Positions 15,650 through 26,037 of a stretch of 64,000 nucleotides of DNA are shown here, in pieces. Both the position numbers and the translations under genes were made by a program. The notes beneath the pieces were generated by a model. The model saw only the letters and a program-made list of their open reading frames with translations. It was not told the DNA's origin and made no database searches. The stretch lies in assembly GCA_014799465.1 (NCBI GenBank), contig JAAVHZ010000032.1, forward strand, positions 1-64,000. Reading direction: 5' to 3'. Positions within the stretch are counted from its first letter, which is position 1; every line of letters starts with the position of its first letter. This DNA comes from Lachnospiraceae bacterium (lineage in GTDB: Bacteria; Bacillota; Clostridia; Lachnospirales; Lachnospiraceae).

Positions 15650-16402
15650 TCAAGCTTTATTTCTCTTTACCAACTTTACAAATACCACTGCTGACACCGG
15701 GACTACTATGGCACATCCGGTTGCACTGAGCATTATAGTGGCAAGATTTTGAAAAAATGCTTTAGAATTTATTAAAGTCATAAAAGAATACTCATATCTT
15801 CGGAACATAATAAACATTAAAAGAAACTCTCCTATGCACGCAAACCACATTGTATTGATATTAGAACCGAGTATACTTCTTCCGAGATACATTCCCGTTT
15901 TTAAAAGTTCTTTTTCATCTACATCTTTATTATTAACCCATACTTCATAAATCGAACTTGTAACTGCAACAGATATATCTATAAGTGCTCCTGTAACTCC
16001 AAGCACAAGCATCGCCACTGCCACATCAGGAAGACTTATCTTTATATTAACAGACAGATTCATAAGTGTATCCTCGTACATTTCAAACTCATTATAACCG
16101 CCCATATTGCCTAAATGCCCTATATATTTTGATATAAAAATCAATACCACTGCAACAGATATTACGGATATAAGTGCAGATATAGTCTTTTCATTGACAC
16201 CATTCTGATATATAAGCGTAAGAAGGCACATGAATACAATATCTATAAGAACAAGCTTATACGGATCATTGTATTTCATTACATATATACTAGCAAAAAA
16301 TACAATAACATTTCCAAGTAGTGCCATAAGTGACATAACACCGCGGTTTCCGCCTATCACTATCATAAGTACTATAAATATTATAAATAAAGCAAGATTC
16401 AT
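15650..16402 (-). CDS. YibE/F-like membrane protein, second of pair
   Basis: About 250 residues from ATG 16402, which overlaps the upstream stop as ATGA and has GAAGAAGG before it. Six to seven transmembrane helices; conserved-looking segments GALIDISVAVTSSIYEVW and LGSNINTMWFACIGEFLLM are typical of the YibE/F family. Function of the family is unknown. The sequence is a partial repeat of the upstream partner, which has the analogous GAVMDVAVSVSETAFAIL and GTMINILFYSYFCG, so the two arose from a common ancestor and probably form one complex. Confidence 0.8.
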   Translation of the reverse strand: MNLALFIIFIVLMIVIGGNRGVMSLMALLGNVIVFFASIYVMKYNDPYKLVLIDIVFMCLLTLIYQNGVNEKTISALISVISVAVVLIFISKYIGHLGNMGGYNEFEMYEDTLMNLSVNIKISLPDVAVAMLVLGVTGALIDISVAVTSSIYEVWVNNKDVDEKELLKTGMYLGRSILGSNINTMWFACIGEFLLMFIMFRRYEYSFMTLINSKAFFQNLATIMLSATGCAIVVPVSAVVFVKLVKRNKA

Positions 16403-17529
16403 TCTGACACCTTCTTCCCTGAAAAAGTTTTCATACGGTATAAAATAAACCATGCAATAAAAGCTGTTACAGGTATAGTAATGATTATACCTATGGAACC
16501 GGTTAAAAATCTTGTAAGTTCAAAAGGCAGATTAAAGCGGCATATATAACTGAACTTGTACTTATTTTTCATTTGTACAAGAATCATTGGAACAGTACCA
16601 CAAAAATAAGAGTAAAATAATATATTTATCATAGTTCCGGTTACATCATTCCCTAACTCCTTCATGGACTTTCTAAAGTCCGACACTTGAAGATTTGGAT
16701 TCTCTTTTAATATGGCAAACGCAGTCTCAGATACAGAAACAGCCACATCCATTACTGCCCCAAGGCATCCAACCAATATCTCCATAAAAAATAATTTATT
16801 CAAATCATTAGGGCTCGAAACATACTCCATCATTATATAATCCGGTGCCTCTGAAAATGCCAAAACCGTTTTATATATAGCCCCTGTAATAAAAACTACG
16901 GCAAACACTGATACAATTGATATAAGAGTAGATTTTCCAAATCCGCTTATAAATACAAGTGATATTATTACAGATAATATTATAAATGCATAACATATAT
17001 ACATAATATCAGTTCCTTTTGCATAAAGGTCAAGTCCCACATACAAAAGTCCCACATTTATTAATGATGATACCACAAAAGCTATACCTCTGACACCTGC
17101 TGCAATTATCATGGCATATATAAACATAAGTATAACCACAACTACTGCCGTATCACGTTTAAGTCCGGTCACATGACCGCTTATCTCATTTCCATTACCT
17201 TCTGTCAGGAAAACAAATACCCTGTCTCCCTTTTCATATCTTTCAGTTTTCACTTCTGACTTTGAATAATTATTTTTTATATATACTTTTTTACCTTTAT
17301 ATTTACCATTTAACACTTTACAGGTAAGTGTCTGTGTGTAATACTTTTCATTTTTCATATTCGGGCTTTTCTGCTCAAATTTATCTGTATTTTTTGTATG
17401 TTTTACTTCTGCAATGGTTTTGTTATATAAATCCTCATCATTGTATACAAATATTACTATTATTATTGAAATGCACAAAAATAAAACTGTAAATATTAAA
17501 TTTTTCTTATTAAATAATACTGTCTTCAT
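16399..17529 (-). CDS. YibE/F-like membrane protein, first of pair
   Basis: 376 residues. An N-terminal transmembrane helix (about 10-29), an extracytoplasmic beta-rich domain (about 30-115: TQTLTCKVLNGKYKGKKV, EKGDRVFVFL) and six or seven further helices. The signature GAVMDVAVSVSETAF is shared with the downstream partner. The YibE/F family is widespread in Firmicutes and uncharacterised. The start is the ATG three bases after the RNase G stop, so it is read with the RNase G gene. The extracytoplasmic domain distinguishes the two partners: this one likely contacts an external factor. Confidence 0.82.
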   Translation of the reverse strand: MKTVLFNKKNLIFTVLFLCISIIIVIFVYNDEDLYNKTIAEVKHTKNTDKFEQKSPNMKNEKYYTQTLTCKVLNGKYKGKKVYIKNNYSKSEVKTERYEKGDRVFVFLTEGNGNEISGHVTGLKRDTAVVVVILMFIYAMIIAAGVRGIAFVVSSLINVGLLYVGLDLYAKGTDIMYICYAFIILSVIISLVFISGFGKSTLISIVSVFAVVFITGAIYKTVLAFSEAPDYIMMEYVSSPNDLNKLFFMEILVGCLGAVMDVAVSVSETAFAILKENPNLQVSDFRKSMKELGNDVTGTMINILFYSYFCGTVPMILVQMKNKYKFSYICRFNLPFELTRFLTGSIGIIITIPVTAFIAWFILYRMKTFSGKKVSE

Positions 17530-17531
17530 AA

Positions 17532-18719
17532 TTATTCTCCATTTTTACATTTCAAACACTCAAATATCTGATGAAGTGGTGGTTTTACTTTTTTTCTGGT
17601 TATTTCCACCAATCCAAGTTTTGTCATGTCCACAACTGCCGTTTTTATATGGTCTGAAGATATAGCTTTTTTCAATTCATTTAATAAAGAAATCCTAAGT
17701 TCCTCATCTGACATATTTATAAAATCCACTACAATAATTCCTGAAAGGTTTCTCAGCCTTATCTGTCTGGCAATCTCCCAGGCTGCTTCTTTATTTACCT
17801 TAAAGAATACCTCATCATTACTGCGTCCTTTTATGCATTTTCCTGTATTAACATCTATTACCGTAAGTGCTTCCGTCGGTTCTATTACAAGGTATGCACC
17901 TGATTTAAGCCATACCTTTTTCTTTAACAGTTCCTCTATCAAGCCGTCTATATTATAAAGTTTTTTTAAAGGAAGCATATTATCTTCATACATTCTTACA
18001 CTTTTATCAGGAAATTCATTTATAAGACGTCTGTAAATATCAGGCTCATCAGTAACAACTTCTTCTGCCAATCCTGAATATACATCTCTGACATATAAAC
18101 TATATGAATCAGGCGTTTCATAGAGCTTAGTACCACTTACTCTGTATGAAGCTTTTGAAATAATATTTCTATATTGTACTGCTAAAGCCTCTGCTTCATC
18201 AAGTATTTTTTCTATATCGGCATCAAGTGCGTTCGTTCTTATTATAAATCCTATATCTCTATAATTTTTGCTATTTATACTTTCTTTTATCTTTATTTTC
18301 TTTATTGAATCATTAAATTTGCCGGAAAAACTTATTCTTGTATCTCCTGTGGTAAGTACCACATACTTTCCTGCAAGTTCAAGTTTTGAACTGAGTACCG
18401 GATCTTTTGTCTTTATCGCTTCCTTTGACAGCCGTACAAGTATCTGGTCTCCCTGACATAGTCTGCCGTTATTTTTGTTATTAAGATAGATTGGCTCAGG
18501 ATTATCACTTATTGAGAAATAGCCCTTAACTCCATTTTTATATTCTATAAATGCCGCATTAATATTTTTAACTATATCCATTACTCTTCCGACATATATG
18601 CTGCCAATATCTGATTTATTATCACTATCTTCTACATCTATATCAACTACATGGCATCCATCATATAGTAATGTTATAATATATCTGCTACATTTAGTTA
18701 CTATAATCTTTCCATTCAT
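17532..18719 (-). CDS. rng: ribonuclease E/G family protein
   Basis: 395 residues, start ATG overlapping the preceding stop as ATGA. An S1-type RNA-binding segment lies at about 35-120 (GSIYVGRVMDIVKNINAAFI, GVKGYFS). The catalytic DNase-I-like part carries EPTEALTVIDVNTGK with the metal-binding aspartates and RNLSGIIVVDF. The C-terminal CLKC is the zinc-link CxxC. RNase G processes 16S rRNA 5' ends and decays mRNA. It is shorter than the E. coli enzyme (489) because the sequence stops soon after the zinc link. Clostridial genomes often place it after the TIGR03960/TIGR03936 pair, as here. Confidence 0.9.
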   Translation of the reverse strand: MNGKIIVTKCSRYIITLLYDGCHVVDIDVEDSDNKSDIGSIYVGRVMDIVKNINAAFIEYKNGVKGYFSISDNPEPIYLNNKNNGRLCQGDQILVRLSKEAIKTKDPVLSSKLELAGKYVVLTTGDTRISFSGKFNDSIKKIKIKESINSKNYRDIGFIIRTNALDADIEKILDEAEALAVQYRNIISKASYRVSGTKLYETPDSYSLYVRDVYSGLAEEVVTDEPDIYRRLINEFPDKSVRMYEDNMLPLKKLYNIDGLIEELLKKKVWLKSGAYLVIEPTEALTVIDVNTGKCIKGRSNDEVFFKVNKEAAWEIARQIRLRNLSGIIVVDFINMSDEELRISLLNELKKAISSDHIKTAVVDMTKLGLVEITRKKVKPPLHQIFECLKCKNGE

Positions 18720-19414
18720 TGTATAATCTCTCCAAGACTTTCCAATGTAACAAATTGTTTTCCTTCAGAATCTTCTGCATACACTTCTCTCCTTTCAATT
18801 TCAAGTGCATATTCAGACATTTCAATTCCTGCATAATTATAGAAACCATTCATCACAAGCTCCGGTTTAAGATAATCCCCGCTGGATGAGGCAAGCTTTA
18901 AAAAAATCTTATCATCAAGTACCTTCGCCTCATATATTCCGTTTCGTATATCAACTTCTTTTTCACTTTTCTTTGTCTTTTTAGTAACAATAATAGAATC
19001 ACAGCTGATATACCGACTAAACATTTCATCTATATCTATATCAGGCTCATACCCTTTTCGGAATCTGATATGATAGTCTGCCGCTGCAACTATGGACATG
19101 GCATTTTTACTATTGTCAGGAAGTTTTCTATAACTTAGCACTTCTATACCTTCCACCATCTGCTCGTTAAGACGCTTTACCATCTTATCCGAACTTTCTG
19201 TAGAATTAACTTCTATGTCCATATATTCACCTTCACTTGTAAGACCTACTCCCAAAGGTGCAGCAAATGACATTATCTGATGTGGGTTAAATCCTTCTGA
19301 ATAAACCATATCAACATCAGCCCTTCTCATTACCTTCTGGAAATATCTCATTGTATCGAGATGCCCTATAAACTTCATATATCCGCGTTTTGCAAATTTT
19401 ATCCTAATTTTCAA
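18716..19414 (-). CDS. TIGR03936-family radical-SAM-linked protein (DUF2344)
   Basis: 233 residues from a TTG at 19414, eight bases after AGGAGG. The ribosome site is made by codons of the upstream gene that encode its glycine-rich tail, and the two genes overlap by 11 bases. The start KIRIKFAKRGYMKFIGHLD and FNPHQIMSFAAPLGVG are typical of the family, which is found next to, or fused with, TIGR03960 radical SAM enzymes. The substrate is not known. The tight coupling supports a shared reaction, probably modification of RNA or a ribosomal component given the adjacent RNase G, but that is inference. Confidence 0.88.
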   Translation of the reverse strand: MKIRIKFAKRGYMKFIGHLDTMRYFQKVMRRADVDMVYSEGFNPHQIMSFAAPLGVGLTSEGEYMDIEVNSTESSDKMVKRLNEQMVEGIEVLSYRKLPDNSKNAMSIVAAADYHIRFRKGYEPDIDIDEMFSRYISCDSIIVTKKTKKSEKEVDIRNGIYEAKVLDDKIFLKLASSSGDYLKPELVMNGFYNYAGIEMSEYALEIERREVYAEDSEGKQFVTLESLGEIIQ

Positions 19415-21284
19415 AGCAGACACCTCCTCCAAATGCAGCAGCTCCACAACCGTTACATTTCATACGGCAATTTGGTGTTACCAGTTCATTCTTTGCATTT
19501 TCCCATTCTTTTATTAAAAATGATTTTGTTACTCCTATATCTATAAAATCCCATGGCATTATCTCATCTACATTTCTCTCTCTTGAAATATAAAAATCCA
19601 TATCTATATTTGTATCTTCTATTGCCTTCCTCCATTTATCATTATCAAAAGAATCACTCCAGGCATCATACAGACATCCCAGTTCATATGCCTTTAGAAC
19701 AGTTTTTGCCACCTTTCTGTCTCCTCGTGCCAACAGTCCTTCCATCTCAGATACATCTGCTTCATGCCAGTTATATTTAATGCTTTTTTTATTAAGCATC
19801 TCCTTCATTCGTGTATTTACTATTCTTGCTTTATCCAAAAATTGCTCCTTAGTACACATAGATGCCCATTGAAACGGTGTAAACGGCTTTGGTATAAAGA
19901 ATGATGAACTTGCTGTTATTTGTACTTTACCATTACGCTGATCTTTTGGAATACTATAATATACTTCTGCTATTTTTTCACAAAGTTCTGCTATGCCCTT
20001 TATATCTTCCTCTGTCTCTGTTGGAAGTCCCAACATAAAATATAGTTTAACACGGTTCCAGCCGCCTTCAAATGCCAATGAAGCTCCATTTAATATAACA
20101 TCTTCCGTAAGTCCTTTATTTATAACATTCCTCAGTCTCTGTGAACCGGCCTCCGGTGCAAATGTAAGGCTGCTCTTTCTTATATCCTGTACTTTACTCA
20201 TTACATCCAGTGAAAAAGAATCTATCCTAAGAGATGGCAGCGAAATATTTACTCCATTACCATGAAACTCATCTATAAGATAATTAACCAGTTCCTCAAG
20301 TTTTGAATAGTCACTGGAACTTAAAGAACTTAATGATATTTCTTCATGTCCTGTGCTGTGCAGCATCCTATATGCCAGTTCCTTTAAAAATTCTACATTT
20401 CTCTCCCTTACAGGTCTGTATACCATTCCCGCCTGACAAAACCTGCAGCCTCTTATACATCCTCTCTGTATTTCAAGAACTACCCTGTCTTGTGTAGCTT
20501 TAATAAACGGTACAAGCGGTTTCTGCGGATAATAATTATATTCTGCGTCAAAATCTGTACTGCTCATATCAACCACAAGCTGTTTTACAATTTTTTCCTG
20601 TGCATGGCGATTGTTTGGAATAAAACTTTTTATTGTTCCATCCGAATTATAGTCCACATCATAAAATGCCGGAACATACATACCCGGTACTTCTGCCGCC
20701 AGCTCTAAAAATTCTTTACGGCTTCCGCCATTTTTTTTATGCTCTTTATAAAGGTCAAATAATCTGTAATACTGTGTTTCTCCCTCACCTATATAAAATA
20801 TATCAAAAAAATCAGACAATGGTTCAGGATTATATACACATGGTCCACCCCCAATAACTATAGGGTCATCATCTGTTCTATCAGACGCCATAATAGGAAT
20901 GCCGCTTAAATCTATTACCTGAAGTACGTTTGTATAACACATTTCATACTGTAATGTTATACCCAAAAAATCAAAATCCTTTATAGAATCCTGTGATTCA
21001 ATGGCAAAAAGAGGGATATTATTCTCCCTCATCACCTTATCAAGATCCTTCCATGGAGAATATACCCTCTCACAATATACATCCTCTCTTCTATTAAACA
21101 TATCATAAAGTATCTGTATTCCAAGATGAGACATTCCTATCTCATACACATCAGGGAAACACATGCAGAAACGTATATCCACATCTGATGGATTTTTCCT
21201 TACCATATTCACTTCGTTGCCGATATATCTTTCCGGCTTTTCTATACTAAGTAATATTTCGTCTGATAATGCTAACTTTCTCAA
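19404..21284 (-). CDS. TIGR03960-family B12-binding-type radical SAM protein
   Basis: 626 residues, TTG start at 21284. The N-terminal half has a Rossmann-like fold of the B12-binding type (RFCMCFPDVYEIGMSHLG, GGPCVYNPEPLSDFFDIF). The radical SAM core has the 4Fe-4S motif RGCIRGCRFCQAG around residue 280, with later FAPEAGSQRLR and FMLGLPTE. The C-terminus is cysteine-rich (CRMKCNGCGAAAFGGG) and may bind a further metal. Family function unknown. The ribosome site at its start is weak (AAGG, long gap), while M27 is an alternative; the upstream residues KLALSDEILLSIEKPERYIG are family-typical, so I keep the longer form. Confidence 0.88.
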   Translation of the reverse strand: MRKLALSDEILLSIEKPERYIGNEVNMVRKNPSDVDIRFCMCFPDVYEIGMSHLGIQILYDMFNRREDVYCERVYSPWKDLDKVMRENNIPLFAIESQDSIKDFDFLGITLQYEMCYTNVLQVIDLSGIPIMASDRTDDDPIVIGGGPCVYNPEPLSDFFDIFYIGEGETQYYRLFDLYKEHKKNGGSRKEFLELAAEVPGMYVPAFYDVDYNSDGTIKSFIPNNRHAQEKIVKQLVVDMSSTDFDAEYNYYPQKPLVPFIKATQDRVVLEIQRGCIRGCRFCQAGMVYRPVRERNVEFLKELAYRMLHSTGHEEISLSSLSSSDYSKLEELVNYLIDEFHGNGVNISLPSLRIDSFSLDVMSKVQDIRKSSLTFAPEAGSQRLRNVINKGLTEDVILNGASLAFEGGWNRVKLYFMLGLPTETEEDIKGIAELCEKIAEVYYSIPKDQRNGKVQITASSSFFIPKPFTPFQWASMCTKEQFLDKARIVNTRMKEMLNKKSIKYNWHEADVSEMEGLLARGDRKVAKTVLKAYELGCLYDAWSDSFDNDKWRKAIEDTNIDMDFYISRERNVDEIMPWDFIDIGVTKSFLIKEWENAKNELVTPNCRMKCNGCGAAAFGGGVCFEN

Positions 21285-21304
21285 AACAATACCCGGCCTT
21301 TCGG

Positions 21305-22144
21305 TTAATTATTTACTATTTCATCTATTTTCTCTATGTATGCCTTTGTCTCAGCATCCTGCGTCAGGTTATATACCATCATAAAGCAGTCTCTGGCACT
21401 TTCAAAATTATCTCTATCCATTTCAAGCTGTCCTACACGAAATGTAATTCCTATTGTATCTGGATTAGGTCCCAAAGGAATCCCATTTTCCCCTAATATC
21501 TTCTGCATTGCAGGAATATCATATTCAGGTATTTCCTTGTCCTGTGCCCTCCCTATAAACCTTAATTCTCTGTCAGCACTATCCGTATAACAGAATATGT
21601 TACTATACTGATATAATGCAGCCGCAGTTTCAAATTCATCTTTTTCAAGATAGTAATATCCCATATTCCTATAGAATCTTGCCATAGTCTCTCTTGTGCA
21701 GCAATAATTGTAAAAATTCATTGTAACACTTTTAACACCTTCAAGGTCTTTCATCTGCTTATAAAGTTCTGCCATCTGAACATAACTGTCCAAATCTACA
21801 GGATTCCATTTTACAGCCTGAATATAGGCATCCTTAGCTTTTTCATATCTCTCAAGTTTCATTAGTGAAAATCCATATAATCTGTAAAATGCACTTATAT
21901 TATATTCTGTATATTGAAGAGGACTTGCATCCTTCATAAAACTTACATAATAATATGTCTCAAGAATATGATTAAAACTAAACCACTTTCCGTCTTTTTC
22001 TTCATATTCCTTTTCAGCCAGCCCTATCATTTCCTTCAGAACTTTAACAGCATCCGAATACCTCTTACTCTCTATGCATTTTTTAGATTCATCATACAAT
22101 TCATATATTTTATCTGATTTACTCATATTCTGCACCAGTCCCAT
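21305..22144 (-). CDS. TPR-repeat protein
   Basis: 279 residues, no signal peptide or membrane helix. Several helical pairs fit tetratricopeptide repeats: KRYSDAVKVLKEMIGLAEKE, RLYGFSLMKLERYEKAKDAY, VDLDSYVQMAELYKQM, YYLEKDEFETAAALYQYS and MDRDNFESARDCFMMVYN. It probably mediates protein contacts. The gene sits between his genes and the radical SAM gene, 20 bases from the latter, so it may serve that pathway. The start may be ATG 22144 or ATG 22126 (MSKSD); both have only modest ribosome sites. Confidence 0.75.
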   Translation of the reverse strand: MGLVQNMSKSDKIYELYDESKKCIESKRYSDAVKVLKEMIGLAEKEYEEKDGKWFSFNHILETYYYVSFMKDASPLQYTEYNISAFYRLYGFSLMKLERYEKAKDAYIQAVKWNPVDLDSYVQMAELYKQMKDLEGVKSVTMNFYNYCCTRETMARFYRNMGYYYLEKDEFETAAALYQYSNIFCYTDSADRELRFIGRAQDKEIPEYDIPAMQKILGENGIPLGPNPDTIGITFRVGQLEMDRDNFESARDCFMMVYNLTQDAETKAYIEKIDEIVNN

Positions 22145-22177
22145 AAGCCTTTTAATTCCTTAGATTTTCTTTTCACA

Positions 22178-23419
22178 TTAGCGCCTTGCCAGCTCTCTGG
22201 TTATCTCTTCCCATGATATTCCCTTCTCTGCCATTAGCACCATAGCATGATATATAAAATCTGAAATCTCATATATAACTTCTTCCGGATCGGGATTTTT
22301 AGCTGCTATTAGTATCTCGGCAGCTTCTTCACCAACCTTTTTAAGTATCTTATCTATTCCCTTATCAAAAAGATAATTGGTATATGAACCTTCTTTTGGA
22401 TTAGCCTTTCTGTCAAGGATTACATTAAACACGTCATTAAATACTTCCAAAGGATTAGTGTCATCATATTCCTTTTTAACGAGCGTATTGAAAAAGCATG
22501 TTCTGTTACCTGTATGACATGCTGCACCTATCTGTTTTACCTTCGCCAGAAGTGTGTCATTATCGCAGTCTATGGTAAGTGATTTAACATATTGGAAATG
22601 TCCTGATGTAAGACCTTTCACCCACAATTCTTTTCTGCTTCTGCTGTAGTATGTCATACGTCCTGTTTTTATCGTTGTATTAAAGGCTTCTTCATTCATA
22701 TATGCCATCATAAGTACTTCATTTGTCTTATAATCCTGCACCACTACCGGAAGATGTCCGTCACTGTTTAACTTAAAATCCGAAAACTTCATACTGCTTT
22801 CAAAAGTATTAACGTTTACTCCCGATGTTTTCAGAGATTCTTTTATCTGCATAAAATCAATATCCACACTGTCATCTACATTTTGTGCCACTCCATAAGC
22901 ACCTGTATCCCTCGCAAATTCCAGTGTATTTTTACTGTCATCTATGTTGTTTAATGTAAGCACCGGAAGAATTGTGGTATCTGCATATTTTGAAGTAATT
23001 ATAAGACTTGCCCCGTTTTCCTTCCAGCTATAATCTGCAATATCAGCATTTTCAGCATAGACTGCTATCTTTTCCGTACCAAACCTGTCAGAAGCCGCCT
23101 TTATAAGTGCAGTATTAGAATCCTTTGACATATCAAGTACCGCCATTGCCCCACCTGCATAAAGATATTTTTTAACATCCTCAAGCCTTTTAATATTACC
23201 GCCTATAAGCATAGGAATATCAACTGCAGAAGCTATCTGTTTCATAATACCGATATTTATATCGTGCTCTTTGTCACTGTCAGATTCATCTATGATATAT
23301 AACTCATCTGCACCATTGTCACAAAGACTTTCACACAAAGCAACTGCATCTGTATTATTATTGTTTACTGCTTCACCATTTCGTAAATGAATACAAGGTA
23401 CTAATTTAAAATATCCCAT
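22178..23419 (-). CDS. hisI: HisA-like/HisI/HisE fusion protein
   Basis: 413 residues from ATG 23419, six bases after GGAGG. Residues 1-205 resemble the HisA/HisF TIM barrel ([33 protein letters not shown]). Residues about 215-310 are HisI, phosphoribosyl-AMP cyclohydrolase ([35 protein letters not shown], metal ligands in DCDNDT and CHTGNRTC). Residues about 320-413 are HisE, phosphoribosyl-ATP pyrophosphatase ([20 protein letters not shown]). HisI and HisE do steps 2-3 of histidine synthesis. In the barrel the catalytic Asp of HisA is H11, and the second Asp region is lost, so this domain is probably not an isomerase. It follows hisB by 25 bases. Confidence 0.92.
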   Translation of the reverse strand: MGYFKLVPCIHLRNGEAVNNNNTDAVALCESLCDNGADELYIIDESDSDKEHDINIGIMKQIASAVDIPMLIGGNIKRLEDVKKYLYAGGAMAVLDMSKDSNTALIKAASDRFGTEKIAVYAENADIADYSWKENGASLIITSKYADTTILPVLTLNNIDDSKNTLEFARDTGAYGVAQNVDDSVDIDFMQIKESLKTSGVNVNTFESSMKFSDFKLNSDGHLPVVVQDYKTNEVLMMAYMNEEAFNTTIKTGRMTYYSRSRKELWVKGLTSGHFQYVKSLTIDCDNDTLLAKVKQIGAACHTGNRTCFFNTLVKKEYDDTNPLEVFNDVFNVILDRKANPKEGSYTNYLFDKGIDKILKKVGEEAAEILIAAKNPDPEEVIYEISDFIYHAMVLMAEKGISWEEITRELARR

Positions 23420-23444
23420 TTTTTCCTCCAATTCCAAACATCCC

Positions 23445-24053
23445 CTAAAGCAGTGTGCCTTTAGTTGACAGTTGATCCGTAATACGTCTGTCTTTTACAA
23501 CAGCCTCGTCTAAAGCTTTTGAAAATGCTTTAAACATTCCTTCTATAATATGATGGTTATTAGAGCCTGCAAGCTGCTTAATATGCAGATTCATACCTGC
23601 TGTATATGATATGGCATAGAAAAACTCCTTCACCATCTCTGTATCAAAATAGCCCACTCTGTCTGTAGAGAATTCTGCATCAAATACCAGATATGGCCGA
23701 CCTGACAAATCAAGTGCACACAGTATAAGTGATTCGTCCATCGGAAGTATTACAGAACCATATCTTTTAATATGTTTTTTATCCCCAAGTGCCTCTTTTA
23801 TTGCCTGTCCAAGTACTATACCGGTATCTTCTATCGTATGATGACAGTCTACATTAAGATCACCTGCCACCTTTACACTTAAATCAAACAGTCCATGCTT
23901 TGCAAAACTTATCAGCATATGGTCAAAAAAACCTATTCCTGTATCTACATCCGATTTACCATTTCCATCCAGGTTTAATGTAATCTGAATATCAGTTTCA
24001 CCTGTTTTACGTTTTACTGTTGCAGTTCTTGATGCCATTTTTTTTCTATCCAT
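23445..24053 (-). CDS. hisB: imidazoleglycerol-phosphate dehydratase
   Basis: 202 residues, ATG 24053 with GGAGG six bases upstream. Monofunctional HisB, converting imidazole glycerol phosphate to imidazole acetol phosphate. Manganese-binding histidine motifs are clear: [33 protein letters not shown] and [15 protein letters not shown]. Length is standard. It lies between hisD and the HisIE fusion, each gap being short, so it is part of one operon. No phosphatase domain, as usual outside Enterobacteria. Confidence 0.96.
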   Translation of the reverse strand: MDRKKMASRTATVKRKTGETDIQITLNLDGNGKSDVDTGIGFFDHMLISFAKHGLFDLSVKVAGDLNVDCHHTIEDTGIVLGQAIKEALGDKKHIKRYGSVILPMDESLILCALDLSGRPYLVFDAEFSTDRVGYFDTEMVKEFFYAISYTAGMNLHIKQLAGSNNHHIIEGMFKAFSKALDEAVVKDRRITDQLSTKGTLL

Positions 24054-24065
24054 GCCTTACCTCCG

Positions 24066-25361
24066 TTAATCCTCAAATCTCACTTTTATAGAATTCGCAT
24101 GTGCCGTAAGACTTTCTGACTCTGCAAACTTTATAATATCTTCATGCATAGGTTCAAGTGCCTCTTTTGAAAATGAAATTATGCTTGATTTCTTTATAAA
24201 ATCATCTACACTGAGTGCTGAGAAGAACTTTGCAGTTCCATTTGTAGGAAGCACATGGTTAGGTCCTGCAAAATAATCCCCGAGAGGCTCTGAACTGTAT
24301 TCTCCAAGAAATATGGCACCTGCATTTCTTACTTTTGTCATTGTATCAAACGGATTTTTAGTAACTATTTCTAAATGCTCAGAAGCTATTTCATTTACTG
24401 CATCTATGGCATCATCCATATTATCTGCTATTAAAATATGGCCGTAGCTGTCAAGTGACTTCTGTATAATATCTTTTCTTGAAAGAATTTCAGTAAATCC
24501 CTTAATCTCTTCTGCCACCTTTTCTGCCAGTTCCTCACTGGTGGTTACAAGTATGGCGGATGCCATCTCATCATGTTCAGCCTGTGACAGCATGTCAGAT
24601 GCCACATACCTTGGATTTGCCGTCTCATCTGCCAGTACAAGAATCTCACTGGGACCTGCTATGGAATCAATACTTACAAAACCATATACCGCCTTTTTTG
24701 CCAGTGCCACAAATATATTTCCCGGCCCTACTATTTTATCCACTTTTGGAATACTCTCTGTTCCGAAAGCAAGTGCTGCTATAGCCTGTGCCCCACCTGC
24801 TTTGTATACTATATCTACTCCGGCTTCATTTGCTGCCACCAAAGTTCCTGCATTAACTTTTCCATCTTTTCCCGGAGGTGTTGCCATTATAATTTTATCT
24901 ACTCCGGCAACCTTTGCAGGTATTATATTCATAAGAACCGAAGATGGGTATGCAGCTTTTCCGCCCGGAACATATACGCCTGCTTTTTCTAATGGTGTTA
25001 CCTTCTGTCCCAATATGCTGCCATCCGGCTTACTGTCAAACCAACTGTATTGACGCTGCTTTTCATGATATTCAGCAATATTCTCCTTTGCCCTTCTTAT
25101 AACATCCACAAGGCCTGTTTCAGATACTTTCTCATAAGCTTCTTCTATTTCTTTTTTAGAAACAACTATGGAGTCAGCCGATAAATCCACTCCGTCAAAC
25201 TTTTTAGTATATTCAAATAATGCCTTATCACCGTTTTCACGTACATTATTAACTATTTCTTCTACTGTTTTTGTATATTCACCATAATTATTAGGACTTC
25301 TTTTTAACAAATCATTCAAAATATTTTTTTTAGATGATTCATCTAATCTGGTTATTTTCAT
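24066..25361 (-). CDS. hisD: histidinol dehydrogenase
   Basis: 431 residues, ATG 25361 behind GGAG. Catalyses the last two NAD-dependent oxidations from L-histidinol to L-histidine; a zinc enzyme. Signatures: GVYVPGGKAAYPSSVLMN, KIVGPGNIFVALAKK, GFVSIDSIAGPSEILVLAD, DMLSQAEHDEMASAILVT and SEHLEIVTKN. Length and order are normal. It sits between hisG and hisB in the same operon with gaps of 12-14 bases. Confidence 0.97.
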   Translation of the reverse strand: MKITRLDESSKKNILNDLLKRSPNNYGEYTKTVEEIVNNVRENGDKALFEYTKKFDGVDLSADSIVVSKKEIEEAYEKVSETGLVDVIRRAKENIAEYHEKQRQYSWFDSKPDGSILGQKVTPLEKAGVYVPGGKAAYPSSVLMNIIPAKVAGVDKIIMATPPGKDGKVNAGTLVAANEAGVDIVYKAGGAQAIAALAFGTESIPKVDKIVGPGNIFVALAKKAVYGFVSIDSIAGPSEILVLADETANPRYVASDMLSQAEHDEMASAILVTTSEELAEKVAEEIKGFTEILSRKDIIQKSLDSYGHILIADNMDDAIDAVNEIASEHLEIVTKNPFDTMTKVRNAGAIFLGEYSSEPLGDYFAGPNHVLPTNGTAKFFSALSVDDFIKKSSIISFSKEALEPMHEDIIKFAESESLTAHANSIKVRFED

Positions 25362-25375
25362 GATACCACTCCATT

Positions 25376-26020
25376 CTATATCTGCTGCAATGTTTTCTTA
25401 AGGTCACGAATAAGTTTCATTATACGTTCATTTTCCATTTTCATGCTGACCTGATTTACAACCATCCTTGCTGAAAGCGGACAAATTTCTTCAAGAACCT
25501 GAAGACCGTTTTCCTTTAAAGTTGAGCCTGTCTCCACAATGTCCACAATTACTTCTGACAGTCCTACTATGGGTGCCAGTTCCACCGAACCATTAAGCTT
25601 TATAATCTCAACTGTCTGATGCTTTTTATTATAAAAATAATCCTTTGCTATATTAGGATACTTGCTTGCAACTCTTATCATTTCATGATGCTTTAAGAGT
25701 TCTTTTGCCGATTCCGGACCACATACACACATTCTGCATTTACCAAATCCGAGATCAGCCACCTCAAAAAGCTTCCTTCCTTCTTCAAGAATTGTATCTT
25801 TTCCTACTATTCCAATGTCTGCTGCTCCATATTCCACATATGTCGGAACGTCACCTGCTTTTGCCAGAAAGAATTTAAGTTTCAACTCTTCATTTACAAA
25901 GATTAGCTTACGGGTCTTTTCATCCTTCATCTCTTCACAAGTTATACCAAACTTTTCAAATGTCTGCAGTGATTTTTTTGCCAGACGCCCTTTTGCCAGT
26001 GCAAATGTTAAATATCTCAT
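25376..26020 (-). CDS. hisG: ATP phosphoribosyltransferase, short form
   Basis: 214 residues. Short-form HisG lacks the C-terminal histidine-sensing domain and works only with HisZ, which is encoded directly upstream. It joins PRPP to ATP, the first and committed step. Motifs: [33 protein letters not shown], and the PRPP loop [14 protein letters not shown]. The gap to hisZ is 17 bases. The pairing of short HisG with HisZ is itself good evidence for both calls. Confidence 0.96.
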   Translation of the reverse strand: MRYLTFALAKGRLAKKSLQTFEKFGITCEEMKDEKTRKLIFVNEELKLKFFLAKAGDVPTYVEYGAADIGIVGKDTILEEGRKLFEVADLGFGKCRMCVCGPESAKELLKHHEMIRVASKYPNIAKDYFYNKKHQTVEIIKLNGSVELAPIVGLSEVIVDIVETGSTLKENGLQVLEEICPLSARMVVNQVSMKMENERIMKLIRDLKKTLQQI

Positions 26021-26037
26021 ATTTTATTCCTTTCCGG

